Of a stretch of 64,000 nt of DNA, positions 24,994 to 34,144 are shown piece by piece (the first letter of the stretch is position 1; every line of letters begins with the position of its first letter). Origin of the DNA: Lentisalinibacter sediminis. Its GTDB lineage: Bacteria; Pseudomonadota; Gammaproteobacteria; Steroidobacterales; Woeseiaceae. The DNA lies in contig NZ_JAPDRF010000005.1 of assembly GCF_040706615.1 (NCBI RefSeq), forward strand, positions 62,001 to 126,000. Direction: 5' to 3'. Below the pieces are notes generated by a model. That model was given only the letters and a program-made list of their open reading frames with translations, made no database searches and was not told the DNA's origin. Made by a program: the position numbers and the translations under genes.

Positions 24994-27375
24994 TCACCAG
25001 GAACGTTCGAAGATCAGGCCGATGATCGGGAACGCCTCCTCTTCCTCAGCCACATTGATGCCCCGCCGCGGATCGAACTCCTGCGAACCGGCACCCGGAC
25101 CGCCGTAGACGTTGATGACATCCAGGAAGGCAACCAGATCCACCGGGCCGAGCGTGCGGCGGTAATCGATACGGATGTTCAGCGAGTGATAATCATCCAG
25201 CCGGAGCGCATTCTGGCGAGTGAGTTCCTTCGAATAGCGGAGCGGTTCGCCCGGCCCGAGGACGTCCGCATGGATGATGAAATCGTCGGTCGGCCGCCCG
25301 GTTGCCCATTTCCAGCGTGCACCCACCTTCCAGCGCTCGTTGATCTCCCAGCTGCCGCCGATCGAGAAGAAGTGCTCCCGGTTGAAGTCGGTGTCGTACT
25401 CGCCCAGTCCATCGTTGTCGTCGATGCGGGCATTGTTCCAGGCGTAGACCACGTTGCCGAACCAGCCGTCGGCAAAGCGCCGGGAGAGAACCACGTCGAG
25501 CCCGAGGTTGGTGCCCTCGCCGTCGTTCGTGACCCGGCCGCTGGCACGGCCTTCCTCGACCACCAGATTGTCGAGCCACTGGTAATAGGGTTCGACGAGC
25601 AGCGACCAGTTGCGGCCGAAGTCCTGCTCGAAGCCGATGCTCAGGTGAGTGATGCGCTCGTTCTCGATGTCGAAGTTGTCCGGGCTCGCGGAGCGGACCA
25701 GGAACCGGGGCGACTGATAGAACAGGCCGGCAGCGGCCGATAAGCGCAGACCGGACTCGAGCCGCCAGTTCGCTGCAAGACGGGGAGAGACGAGCGACTC
25801 GTCGGCGAAGCCGTCGCGGTCATAGCGAAGCCCGGCTCTGAGGTCCCAGCGCCCGAATTCGAAGATCTGCTCGCCGTACGCCGCATAGCTGACCTCCCGC
25901 GCTTCGTACACCGCGTTGATGTTCTCCGGCGTCCACGTGATGTACTGCTGGCCCGGCGGACGCGGGTCGGTCGAGCGGTAGACGAAACGGTCCCAGTCCT
26001 CGCGGAGGAACGTCGAGTAATCGACGTCGGTCTGCCAGACGCGCAGACCGGCCGAACCCTGACCGAAGCGGTTCTGCGTCACGTAATCGCTGCGCCAGCC
26101 CGTCTCCGTCTCTTTCTCCGTGACGGTGACGAGGCGCTCGCGCACCGGGACTGCCCCGGCCGGCGTCCCGTCCGGCACGAGGTCCGGGTAGGCCTCGCCC
26201 TCCGACGAGGTCTTGTCGTTCGCCCGGACATACACACGGTTGGTCCATTCGCCGCTCTCCCCGACCAGGCGCCGCCAGGTGAGCCCCGCCAGGTACAGGT
26301 CCTGCTCGGCGTCGATCAGGGACACGTCCTCGAAGTCCGGCGATTCGAGCACGTTGTCGATGTCACGCGTGTATTCCTCGGGGGCGTAGATGCCCAGGAA
26401 CTCGACCGTGTTCCTGCCGTCCAGCTCGGTCACCGTCTTCAGCACCACATCGGTCAGCTCGGGTTGCCCGATGTCTTTCTCGTCGATCGTGTCGAAGACG
26501 CGGCCGAAATCGAAGTTCCGCGCCGTCAGGAACAGGGTGGTCTCGTCGTGGACGCCGCTGGGTCCTTCGTAGCCGACTTCGACGCCGGCGATGTCGACCC
26601 GCAGGCTCGCGCTGGGCGTCGGCGTGCCCCCGGCCACGTCGAGCATCAGCAGGGAACCGGCGCGTCCGCCGTAGGCGGCGCTCCAACCGCCCGGCGAGAA
26701 CTCCGCGCCCGTGATGGAGTTGGGAGCGAAGATGGAGAATCGGCCGCCGCCACCGATATCCTCCTCCTCGCCCAGGGTCTGGTCGAAGTGCACCACCCGG
26801 TCGAACGGCAGACCGTCGATGAAGATGAGATTGTCCCGCGGTCCGCGGCCACGGACGGAGAAATTCGCGAACTCGCCGGTGGAGACCAGTCCCGGCAGGC
26901 CGTCCAGCGCACGCATGACGTCGCTGCCGGCGCCCACGGCGCTGCGCAGCTCCTCACGGTTGAAGTAGGAATTACTGACTGCGCCGTACGGATCGGCGAC
27001 GCGCGCGCGGGCGCGCACCACGATTTCGTCGATCGCCTCTTCCATGGCGAGCAGCTCGAGGCCGAGCGGCGTCGTCTTGCGGCGGACGATCCGCACGCTG
27101 GGTTCGCGGGCGGTCACCAGGTCCGGGCCCTCTGCCGTCACCGCGTAGAGACCCGGCTCGAGCACGTCGAACTCGACGATACCCTCCGCCGTGGTCACGC
27201 CCTCGACGGTTCTGCCGTCCCGGTCGGTCGCGGTAACGCGCACGCCGGCGAGCGGCCGTCGGGTCTCGGCGCTGACCGTCTCGATCAGCAGACCGCCCGG
27301 CTCTTCCTGGGCTGTGGCCGTGGCCGAGAGGCCGATCAGCAGGGCCGCTGCGAAAACCCGAAAGGTGTTTGTCAT
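24994..27375 (-). CDS. TonB-dependent outer-membrane receptor with N-terminal carboxypeptidase-regulatory-like domain
   Basis: This is a 793-residue receptor. A signal peptide (1-22) is followed by a CarboxypepD_reg/Ig-like domain (about 25-105: ETRRPLAGVRVTATDRDGR). A plug (about 115-260) carries VRGRGPRDNLIFIDGLPFDR, then comes a 22-strand barrel. It ends in an aromatic residue (FERSW), the BAM insertion signal. ATG at 27375 has GCAAGGAA upstream and was chosen over a longer frame. The ligand is unknown. It is convergent with the two HupE-like genes, and a metal or metallophore ligand is one possibility. Confidence 0.9.
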   Translation of the reverse strand: MTNTFRVFAAALLIGLSATATAQEEPGGLLIETVSAETRRPLAGVRVTATDRDGRTVEGVTTAEGIVEFDVLEPGLYAVTAEGPDLVTAREPSVRIVRRKTTPLGLELLAMEEAIDEIVVRARARVADPYGAVSNSYFNREELRSAVGAGSDVMRALDGLPGLVSTGEFANFSVRGRGPRDNLIFIDGLPFDRVVHFDQTLGEEEDIGGGGRFSIFAPNSITGAEFSPGGWSAAYGGRAGSLLMLDVAGGTPTPSASLRVDIAGVEVGYEGPSGVHDETTLFLTARNFDFGRVFDTIDEKDIGQPELTDVVLKTVTELDGRNTVEFLGIYAPEEYTRDIDNVLESPDFEDVSLIDAEQDLYLAGLTWRRLVGESGEWTNRVYVRANDKTSSEGEAYPDLVPDGTPAGAVPVRERLVTVTEKETETGWRSDYVTQNRFGQGSAGLRVWQTDVDYSTFLREDWDRFVYRSTDPRPPGQQYITWTPENINAVYEAREVSYAAYGEQIFEFGRWDLRAGLRYDRDGFADESLVSPRLAANWRLESGLRLSAAAGLFYQSPRFLVRSASPDNFDIENERITHLSIGFEQDFGRNWSLLVEPYYQWLDNLVVEEGRASGRVTNDGEGTNLGLDVVLSRRFADGWFGNVVYAWNNARIDDNDGLGEYDTDFNREHFFSIGGSWEINERWKVGARWKWATGRPTDDFIIHADVLGPGEPLRYSKELTRQNALRLDDYHSLNIRIDYRRTLGPVDLVAFLDVINVYGGPGAGSQEFDPRRGINVAEEEEAFPIIGLIFERSW

Positions 27376-27491
27376 TTCCTTGCACTCCATGAGTGGTCGA
27401 ACGGCTGATATCTCCGAACCGTGAAGTGACTCCCGGTGGACGAAGCCGGCCGCGGCTAACCTGAGTCTGTTCGATGGAAGAGGATGCGCCG

Positions 27492-27689
27492 ATGCAGAGT
27501 CCATGGCTCCCCGCGTGGCTTTACCGGCTTCTGCCGATGCTCTATCTGGCCGGCGGCGCGCTGATGTTTCATTGGTTCGGCGACGAGACCATCGGGCGAT
27601 TCAGCGGCCTCCTGCTGTGTGCAGCCGGCCTTCTGATCTGGGGCCTGAGGCTGTACGCGCGCAGAGCGGCTGCCCGGCGAGATCCCTGA
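27492..27689 (+). CDS. Small membrane protein
   Basis: This is a 65-residue protein with two hydrophobic helices (YRLLPMLYLAGGALMFHWF and GLLLCAAGLLIWGLRLYA) and a basic tail. ATG at 27492 has GAAGAGG at good spacing; ATG at 27474 would add six residues. No family is recognised. It diverges from the receptor gene. Confidence 0.6.
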   Translation: MQSPWLPAWLYRLLPMLYLAGGALMFHWFGDETIGRFSGLLLCAAGLLIWGLRLYARRAAARRDP

Positions 27690-27715
27690 GCGTGTTCCGC
27701 GGGCTCCGCGGACGA

Positions 27716-28483
27716 TCAGCCGAACAGCCCATCGACGAACGTAGCCCAGCCGGCGGAGCCGGCGATGACGAGCTTCGCGAACATCGCCGCTGCAAAGAGC
27801 GCGACACCGGTGAGACTCGCCCAATGCGGCCGACGTCGCGTGCGGATGTCGTAGACGATCAGCGCTGCCAGCAGCGCCAGTTCGATCACCAGAATCATCG
27901 GGACGGGGAGCCCGGCGGTGGCGACCAGACGCGCGACGGCCGGATCCATGATCAGTATCCCCGCAAGCAACATGAAGCGCTTGTGCGCAGCCGGGTTGTG
28001 CCGATTGACGAAGGCGAGTGCGAAGGCCGCCGTGAAATTCACGATATCGGTGAACGGGAACATTACCGATGCCGCGGGCGACAGGCCGGCGATGCTCCAG
28101 TCCGGGCGGGCGTAGGCGCCGCCGATGACGGCGAATCCGAGCACGACGATGGCCAGCGCGAGGATGAGACTCGCCGCCCCGATGCGCCGGTGCAGCCGCG
28201 CGTTGCCGGCGCCGATCAGCCGCGCCTGGGCGATGAACAGCACGAACCAGCCGGCGAATATCGCACCGTGAACGTGCAGCAGCAGCGGGATCGCCGCCGG
28301 CCCGCCCGGTCGCGAAAACGCCGGGGGCACGAAGCCGGCGATAACCAGGGCGAGGAGCACGAGACCCATCAGCGGAAAAAAGATCTCGCCGCGTCGGGCG
28401 TTCGCGGTCATCACCACATCCCGATCGTCAGCGGCCGGCACATCGCGGACCGGCTTTCCGGCGGAGAGATCACGAGCGAACAT
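27716..28483 (-). CDS. Multi-pass membrane protein of unknown function
   Basis: This is a 255-residue protein with about seven transmembrane segments. It includes LHVHGAIFAGWFVLFIAQAR followed by LHRRIGAASLILA, and a conserved-looking VNRHNPAAHKRFMLL. The His-rich cytosolic-face motifs suggest heme or metal binding, but no family was firmly recognised. ATG at 28483 has AAGGATAG upstream and was chosen over a longer frame. A TATACT hexamer on the minus strand (28525-28530) may be its -10. Confidence 0.75.
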   Translation of the reverse strand: MFARDLSAGKPVRDVPAADDRDVVMTANARRGEIFFPLMGLVLLALVIAGFVPPAFSRPGGPAAIPLLLHVHGAIFAGWFVLFIAQARLIGAGNARLHRRIGAASLILALAIVVLGFAVIGGAYARPDWSIAGLSPAASVMFPFTDIVNFTAAFALAFVNRHNPAAHKRFMLLAGILIMDPAVARLVATAGLPVPMILVIELALLAALIVYDIRTRRRPHWASLTGVALFAAAMFAKLVIAGSAGWATFVDGLFG

Positions 28484-28669
28484 AAAAACTATCCTTGACG
28501 CCACCGCGGGCCCGGAACGACGGTAGTATAGTCGACTCGATTCCCCGGTTGCCGCGGCAGACGAGTCGTCGCAAACTGGCCGAATGAACACGACTCTCCA
28601 CCGTACCCGGTTGCCTGCGGGCGACGACGGCCTGATCCGACTCGCACCGCGTGCGCGCCCTCGTCACCG

Positions 28670-29626
28670 GTGATCGGGCGTGCCCTCTTGTTCGGACTCG
28701 CGCTGATGACGTCTGCAGGAACCTCGTCCGACGCCGAAGACGCCGCACCGGCGGGCCGGCTGATTACGGACTTCACCCCTGCCAGCGCCGATCTGGGCTG
28801 GTACGTCGTGAACGACAACGTCATGGGCGGGCGCAGCGAGGGCGGGTTCGACCTGCAGCCGGGGGAGCTGCGCTTCGCGGGCCGCACCAATACGAGAGGC
28901 GGCGGCTTCAGCTCGATCCGCACCGGGCCGCTGCAGCTCGACCTGTCGCAGTTTGACGCGATCCGCCTGCGCGTACGGGGCGACGGGCGCCGCTACACCT
29001 GGCGCCTGAGCACGGATGCCCGTTATTTCGGCCGGCCGGTCGCCTACTGGGCCGACTTCGATACGGTCGCAGGCGCCTGGCACACCGTCGACGTGCCATT
29101 CTCGCATTTCGTGCCGAGATTTCGCGGCACCGAGCTGGACGGACCGCCGCTCGACAGCAGCGCCATCACGGGCATGGGCCTGATGATCTACGACAAACGC
29201 GACGGCCCGTTCGAGCTGCGCCTGGCGAGCGTCGGTGCCGTAGCCGTCCAGCCTCCATTCTCGCTGGATCAATATCGGTGGCGGAAGCGCGTGCTGGTGG
29301 TCAGCGCCCCGCAGCGGGACGACCGGCAGCTGCAAGATCAACTGGACGCGGTCTCGGCAACGCGCGACGCGTTCGAGGATCGCGACATGCTCCTCGTGGT
29401 CCTCCTGGACGATGGCGCATCGACGGCGGGCGACCGGATCCTGACAAGTGACCAGGCCGCCGCGGCGCGCGAAGCCCTCGGCATCCGGCCGGAGTCGTTC
29501 GCACTCAGGCTGATCGGGAAGGACGGGACGGTCAAACTGTCCAGTGGCGATGTTGCGCCGATGGACGGGATTTATGCCCTCATCGACGGGATGCCGATGA
29601 GGCAAAAAGAGATTCAGGACCGCTAG
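28670..29626 (+). CDS. Exported CIA30 domain-DUF4174 domain fusion
   Basis: This 318-residue protein starts at GTG with a short signal peptide. Residues about 30-190 form a CIA30 (NDUFAF1-like, galactose-binding fold) domain with the signature WYVVNDNVMGGRSEGGF and FSSIRTGPLQLDLSQFDAI. Residues about 200-310 resemble DUF4174, a thioredoxin-like domain (RVLVVSAPQRDDRQLQDQL, FALRLIGKDGTVKL). CIA30 helps complex I assembly in mitochondria; in bacteria its role is unknown. The combination in one exported chain is uncommon. Confidence 0.75.
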   Translation: MIGRALLFGLALMTSAGTSSDAEDAAPAGRLITDFTPASADLGWYVVNDNVMGGRSEGGFDLQPGELRFAGRTNTRGGGFSSIRTGPLQLDLSQFDAIRLRVRGDGRRYTWRLSTDARYFGRPVAYWADFDTVAGAWHTVDVPFSHFVPRFRGTELDGPPLDSSAITGMGLMIYDKRDGPFELRLASVGAVAVQPPFSLDQYRWRKRVLVVSAPQRDDRQLQDQLDAVSATRDAFEDRDMLLVVLLDDGASTAGDRILTSDQAAAAREALGIRPESFALRLIGKDGTVKLSSGDVAPMDGIYALIDGMPMRQKEIQDR

Positions 29627-29782
29627 CGCCGATTCGCAGCGAGAAGGGGGCCGGGAAGGGTAGCCGTCCTCCGGGATCAGATCGGCACCGCCAGGGTGCG
29701 TCGGTTTGCTGCATTGCACCAACTGCAGGCGGACCCCGTCCCTGCCGGCCCGCCGAATAAGGGATTCGTCGGGTCATATGCC

Positions 29783-29798
29783 TGGCACGTTTCTTGCT
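29783..29798 (+). promoter_or_regulatory. Near-consensus sigma-54 promoter upstream of the LysR gene
   Basis: TGGCACG, four bases, then TTGCT match the -24/-12 consensus with exactly ten bases between GG and GC. Transcription would start near 29810, about 60 bases before the LysR start. No upstream activator site was identified. Confidence 0.6.
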
Positions 29799-29869
29799 GA
29801 ACTTGTCCGTTGCCCTGTCCGCGGTAGACGCAGGACGAGAGGGCGTCGCGTCTTCATGCACGACAGATC

Positions 29870-30754
29870 ATGCGCTTGCCGTCCCTGAACCATCTGCGGA
29901 CCTTTCAGCTGGCAGCCCGCCACCTCAGCTTCAAGAATGCTGCGGAAGAGCTGTTCGTGACGCCCTCGGCCGTCAGCCATCAGGTCCGCGCCCTGGAGGG
30001 CCGGCTCGGCGTCACGCTGTTCGACCGCAAGACCCGTTCGCTGGAACTCACGGAAGCCGGGCAGGCCTATTTCTCCATCCTCGACACACTGTTCGCTCGC
30101 CTGGAATCGGAGACGGATCAGCTCCGCGACCGCTACGGGCGCGATATCCTGCGGCTCTCGCTGCCGCCGTTCTTCGCCAGCGAGGCACTGCTGCCGGCGA
30201 TCGCTTCCTACCAGGAACAGCATCCGGACACCGATATCCGCATCGTGACCCAGCCGAGCAGCATGGACGTGCACCCCGCAGAAGCGGACATCTCGATCCT
30301 CGTGGGGAATGGCCAGTGGCAGGGTCTGGAGGCACACCGTCTGTTCGCCCATCGCTTCGTCGTGGCGTGTGCACCGTCGCTGCTCGCCGAGACAGGCCTG
30401 CGGTCCGCTGATCAGCTCGACGGTCAGACACTGATCGTGCACGAAGGCAGGCGTAACGCCTGGGACCGCTGGAGCGACTCCGTCGGCGTCCCCAGGGTGC
30501 GCCCGGGCAAGCTCATCCGCCTCGACTCCATGTCGGCCATCGCCCGCGCCGCCGAGAAGGGACTCGGCATCGCGCTGGTGTCGTGGCCGCTCGGCAAGGC
30601 CTGGTTCGAATCGGGCGGCCTGACCCGCGTGTTCGAGCAAGAGTTCGACACCGGCGACAGCTTTTTTCTCGTCCTCAGACCGGAGGAGAGCGCCCGCCAG
30701 GAGGTCCAGAACCTCAAGACCTGGCTACTGGACAACTTCTACACGGACGAGTGA
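29870..30754 (+). CDS. LysR-family regulator, GcvA-like
   Basis: This is a 294-residue regulator. The N-terminal winged helix (about 5-65) reads LRTFQLAARHLSFKNAAEEL with TPSAVSHQVRALEGRLG, which is the GcvA/AmpR-type version. The C-terminal periplasmic-binding-like effector domain spans about 90-290. Targets are unknown. A sigma-54-type promoter lies upstream, unusual for a LysR gene. No divergently transcribed target is adjacent, as the upstream gene is on the same strand. Confidence 0.9.
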   Translation: MRLPSLNHLRTFQLAARHLSFKNAAEELFVTPSAVSHQVRALEGRLGVTLFDRKTRSLELTEAGQAYFSILDTLFARLESETDQLRDRYGRDILRLSLPPFFASEALLPAIASYQEQHPDTDIRIVTQPSSMDVHPAEADISILVGNGQWQGLEAHRLFAHRFVVACAPSLLAETGLRSADQLDGQTLIVHEGRRNAWDRWSDSVGVPRVRPGKLIRLDSMSAIARAAEKGLGIALVSWPLGKAWFESGGLTRVFEQEFDTGDSFFLVLRPEESARQEVQNLKTWLLDNFYTDE

Positions 30755-30856
30755 GCAGGATTCGTGTGCCGACGAGAATTGCACGTTTGTCGCCGCAGCG
30801 TGTGCGCCATAGGCTGAATCGCGTCCCTGGAACAGCCGTCGCAAAGGAGTTGCCCG

Positions 30857-31213
30857 ATGAGTCGTATTTTGCCGAGAGCAATGCTGGTGTTCGCTTTGTC
30901 GGTCAGTGGGGCCGGACTGGCGAGCGCCGGTGCAACGGAACGCGACGCGGTCGAGGCCTGTACCGCCAGGCTGATAGAGACCATCGGCGAGCGGCAGGGC
31001 GAGCCGCCGGCCTACGAGATAGCCGGCCGTTACGGCACCGAGGAGGACTTCACCAGAAAACTGTTCCAGTCACCGGCAGGGGCCCGGAATTACCGCTATA
31101 CGCTCGAAGTCACGGGCAAGGCGGGCGGCCCCGTTCTCTGGAAGGGCGTATGCGTGGTCGACACCAGCGCCAGAGTCAGATGGCTGCGGATCACCGAAGC
31201 GGCGGCGGACTAG
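30857..31213 (+). CDS. Small exported hypothetical protein
   Basis: This is a 118-residue protein with a clear signal peptide ending near LASAGA and a mature part of about 95 residues with two cysteines (EACTARL and KGVCVVD) that could form a disulfide. RBS AAAGGAG precedes ATG. The mature domain has alternating strands (YRYTLEVTGKA, VRWLRIT). No family is recognised. Confidence 0.65.
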   Translation: MSRILPRAMLVFALSVSGAGLASAGATERDAVEACTARLIETIGERQGEPPAYEIAGRYGTEEDFTRKLFQSPAGARNYRYTLEVTGKAGGPVLWKGVCVVDTSARVRWLRITEAAAD

Positions 31214-31261
31214 GCCCGATACCCGGCATTGCACCGCGATGATCCATTGCTCAGCAAAAAT

Positions 31262-31318
31262 CCCGGGTCCGGCGTGCTGCGGATTCTCTCCCCCGAAATC
31301 CGCAGCCGCCGACCCTGG
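31262..31318. other. Strong three-part RNA hairpin in an intergenic region
   Basis: Nested inverted repeats pair GGGTC (31265-31269) with GACCC (31311-31315), GGCG (31271-31274) with CGCC (31307-31310), and CTGCGGATT (31277-31285) with AATCCGCAG (31297-31305), leaving an 11-base loop. That is about 18 base pairs in 57 bases. No T tract follows, so it is not a standard terminator. It lies between the small exported protein and a tiny reading frame. Confidence 0.5.
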
Positions 31319-31385
31319 GTACCTGAGCGTCTCCGCATCGGGCAACCGATCCCTTTATCCCTCGGAACCCCGGTAAAACCCGATC

Positions 31386-31520
31386 ATGGTCTACACCGAC
31401 GTCTACTTCCTGGGAGCGGCGGGAGCCATGGGAACACTGCTGCTCGCGGCGTCGGTCCTGTGGATTCAGCAGCGGTATCTGCTCAGGCGGGGCAGCCCGC
31501 GAGACGGCAGGGCCACCTAG
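31386..31520 (+). CDS. Possible 44-residue single-TM protein
   Basis: The short frame encodes MVYTDVYFLGAAG, a hydrophobic helix MGTLLLAASVLWIQQ and a basic tail ending in Arg/Gly-rich sequence, the plan of a small inner-membrane protein. No good ribosome-binding site is seen. It occupies the otherwise empty 31214-31540 interval, downstream of the hairpin. Confidence 0.4.
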   Translation: MVYTDVYFLGAAGAMGTLLLAASVLWIQQRYLLRRGSPRDGRAT

Positions 31521-31540
31521 CTTTCGCATCTCCGCTCGGC

Positions 31541-32218
31541 TCAGGACAGCAAATCCCGTAGCCTGACGCTCTCCGGCGTGCCGCGCGCCGCCGCCATCGC
31601 CAGCAGCAGCTCGGCCGTCGCGATCGCATCGGCGAGCGCATCGTGCTGGGAGTAGTGAGGCAGATGGTAGGCGCTGCGCAGCGCGCTCAACTTCAGCGAC
31701 TGCTGCTCGTCGAGGTGATGGCGGCGGCTGCGCGCCCGGCGCTCCAGGGCGAGGGTGTCCACCAGCGGCACCAGTAGCGGCGCGCCGAAATACCGACGGC
31801 ACAGCCGGTCGAGCAGGCCCTTGTCGAGGCCGGCGTAGTGCACCACGAGCACACGGCCGCGCAGGACCTCGAGCAGGCGTTCGAGGACATCCGCCACGTT
31901 CTCTCCCGCTTCGCACAGCGTGTCCGTAAGACCGTGCACCGTGGCACTCTCGCCCACCTCGCCAGGGGGGCGCACGATGCAGGCCTCCGCCGTACTCATC
32001 TCCACCCGTGCTTGCCGGATAAGCACCCAGCCGATACTGAGCATCTCCGCGTTGCGGGCATCGACGCCGGTGGTCTCTATATCCAGGCAGACGAACTCGG
32101 TATCGGCGAAGGGCGCCGACGCGGACGGCAACGGCGACGAGAGCAGACGCCCGGGCGCATCCTTTCCCACCCGCCGCCTGGCCAGCCAGCGCCGGAGCTT
32201 CAGCGCCGTCTGGCTCAT
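31541..32218 (-). CDS. DnaQ-like 3'-5' exonuclease (DEDDh)
   Basis: This is a 225-residue protein of the DNA polymerase III epsilon superfamily. It has exonuclease motif I FVCLDIETTGVD, motif II around VVHYAGLDKGLL and motif III SQHDALADAIATAELLL with the DEDDh histidine. It lacks a polymerase-binding tail, so it is probably a stand-alone nuclease. It overlaps the upstream cNMP/CBS gene by four bases, a pair often found next to acetate genes in Pseudomonas-like genomes. Confidence 0.88.
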   Translation of the reverse strand: MSQTALKLRRWLARRRVGKDAPGRLLSSPLPSASAPFADTEFVCLDIETTGVDARNAEMLSIGWVLIRQARVEMSTAEACIVRPPGEVGESATVHGLTDTLCEAGENVADVLERLLEVLRGRVLVVHYAGLDKGLLDRLCRRYFGAPLLVPLVDTLALERRARSRRHHLDEQQSLKLSALRSAYHLPHYSQHDALADAIATAELLLAMAAARGTPESVRLRDLLS

Positions 32219-34053
32219 GCCAGGTGGAATCGGTTCAGCAGCGCCGCCTGGCTGGTCCGGATCTGCGAGAAGGCGGCCTTCAGGTTCTGCCGCGCCAGCG
32301 GCGAGAGCTCCGACGGAGAAAGGTGGTTGTCCGGCTTCTCGCCCGCGTTCATCTGCCGGCTCTGATGCTCCAGCCGGAGCTTCTCGATGAAATCCAGCGC
32401 ATCGATGAGGCTCTCGGCGTCAGCGCGGGCGAGTTCGCCCTGCAGCGCCGCGGCACGCAGCCGGTTGCGCGTGCTGACGCGCATCTCGCCGGCGGCGAGG
32501 CTGCGGATGCGGGCGGTCTCCACGATGGGGATGATGCCGTGCAGCTTCAGGTTCAGCGTGTTCTTGTGCTCGCCGGATCTCTCCAGCACGAACTGACGGA
32601 AGAAACCCAGTGGCGGCTGGAAGTTCATGGCGTTCTTCGCCATCAGCGCAAGGAACAGCTCGTTGTTCTTCGCTGTCTCGCGGATACTCTCCTTGACCTC
32701 TTCCACCAGCTCCGCCTCACCGTCCACGGCACGCAGGTCGAAGAAGATGTTCGCATGCATCAGTGCCTTCTCCTCCGGCACCGTGATCCAGCGGGTGAAA
32801 TGGTCTCTCCAGCCGCTGACGGTGACCCGCCAGCGCGGATTGATGGCCATGACACCGCCGGGGCAATGCACCCAGCCGCAAGCATCGAGCCCGTCGTTGA
32901 CGATGCGCGCGAGGCGCTCGAAATACACCTCGGCCTCGTCGTCTGCGCCGTCCTCCAGCACCAGTGCGTTGTCCTGGTCACTCACGGCGGACTGCTCGTG
33001 GCGCGCCTGTGAACCCAGCGCGATCCAGGCGTAGCGGCAGGGCGGCGGGCCGAGCTCGTCCCGCGCGATGCGGATCAGCTGGCGGGTGACGCTGTCGGTG
33101 ATGGCCGTGATGAACTTGCCCAGTTGCTCCGCGGCGATATCCGCTTCGATCTGCCCGGCGATAAGGCCGGGCAGCCGGGAACACGCCTCGACCAGACCGT
33201 CCACCGAGTGCTGTCTGCCGATGTCGCTCACGAGATAGAGCGGGTGCTCGGTCTCGAGACGCATGAAGTCGCTGCGGGCGACCATGCCCAGCAGCTCGCC
33301 GTCGTCGGTGATGGGCAGGTGGTGGATGACGTTCTGCATCATCACCAGCGCCGCCTCGTAGGCATGGGACTCGGCGTCCAGTGAGATCGGGTCCGGGGTC
33401 ATGATCTCGGCCACCGCGTGGTCCGTCGGGAAATCACCGGCGACCACACGGCTGCGGAAATCCCGATCGGTAACGATGCCCGTCATGCGGCCGCTCTCGG
33501 TGATCAGCATGGCGGAGACCCGCTCGGCCACCATCTTCCGTGCCGTCTCGCGGATGGTGGCGGAGGCCTCGATGGTGACCGGGCCACGACTGACCATCTC
33601 GCGCACGCTGCCGGCTGCACCGCCCCGGATCTCGCCGGTTACCGGGCGCATGGTGAGCCGGTCGGAGAGTGCACGGATGAACCAGGTGTCGAAGCGCCGG
33701 TTATCGCGGCGCAGCGCCTCGAACGCCTCGCCCTTCAGGTGATAGATCAGCGTGTCTTCCAGCGCCACCGAGTGGTTGCGGGTGGGCGCGTTGTTCATGA
33801 GCGAGGGGAAACCGAAGCACTCGCCCTCGGCCAGGCGGGTGACCAGGTCGCCGTTGCCATCGGTGAGTTCCACGGCGCCGCTGCGCACGATGTTCAGGTG
33901 GGTGTTGGTGACACCGATCGACAGGATGTCCTGCCCTCGGCGGTAGTAGGCGACGGACACCGCACGGGCCGCCCGGTGCAGTCCGGTCTCGTCGAGATGG
34001 TCGAAGCCGGGCAATCGACCCAGGAAGGCTTCGATCTCCGGGATCTCGTTCAT
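32215..34053 (-). CDS. cNMP-binding/CBS/DUF294 nucleotidyltransferase-like signalling protein
   Basis: This is a 612-residue cytosolic protein. Domains in order are a cyclic-nucleotide-binding fold (about 10-125); a CBS pair (about 150-275: VSAMLITESGRMTGIVTDRD and HHLPITDDGELLGMV); a DUF294 nucleotidyltransferase-like domain with the GSQARHEQSAVSDQDNAL motif (about 345-365); and a DUF294 C-terminal helical domain. Relatives are thought to sense nucleotides and modify or bind a partner. It is translationally coupled to the DnaQ-like gene, which suggests joint function. The acetate cluster begins just beyond it. Confidence 0.9.
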   Translation of the reverse strand: MNEIPEIEAFLGRLPGFDHLDETGLHRAARAVSVAYYRRGQDILSIGVTNTHLNIVRSGAVELTDGNGDLVTRLAEGECFGFPSLMNNAPTRNHSVALEDTLIYHLKGEAFEALRRDNRRFDTWFIRALSDRLTMRPVTGEIRGGAAGSVREMVSRGPVTIEASATIRETARKMVAERVSAMLITESGRMTGIVTDRDFRSRVVAGDFPTDHAVAEIMTPDPISLDAESHAYEAALVMMQNVIHHLPITDDGELLGMVARSDFMRLETEHPLYLVSDIGRQHSVDGLVEACSRLPGLIAGQIEADIAAEQLGKFITAITDSVTRQLIRIARDELGPPPCRYAWIALGSQARHEQSAVSDQDNALVLEDGADDEAEVYFERLARIVNDGLDACGWVHCPGGVMAINPRWRVTVSGWRDHFTRWITVPEEKALMHANIFFDLRAVDGEAELVEEVKESIRETAKNNELFLALMAKNAMNFQPPLGFFRQFVLERSGEHKNTLNLKLHGIIPIVETARIRSLAAGEMRVSTRNRLRAAALQGELARADAESLIDALDFIEKLRLEHQSRQMNAGEKPDNHLSPSELSPLARQNLKAAFSQIRTSQAALLNRFHLA

Positions 34054-34082
34054 GGAGCGATTGTTACACGCCTGACCAGGGA

Positions 34083-34121
34083 AGAAAGAGGGCCGGCGAC
34101 ATCACGGGGATGTCGCCGGCC
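34083..34121 (-). terminator. Intrinsic terminator after the DcaP-like porin gene
   Basis: A 13-base perfect stem (34091-34103 with 34109-34121, GGCCGGCGACATC) with a five-base loop is followed on the minus strand by a pyrimidine-rich CTCTTTCTTCCC. It ends the porin transcript before the cNMP/CBS gene. Confidence 0.75.
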
Positions 34122-34144
34122 ACGGGGAGAGGCGTCTTGTCGTC

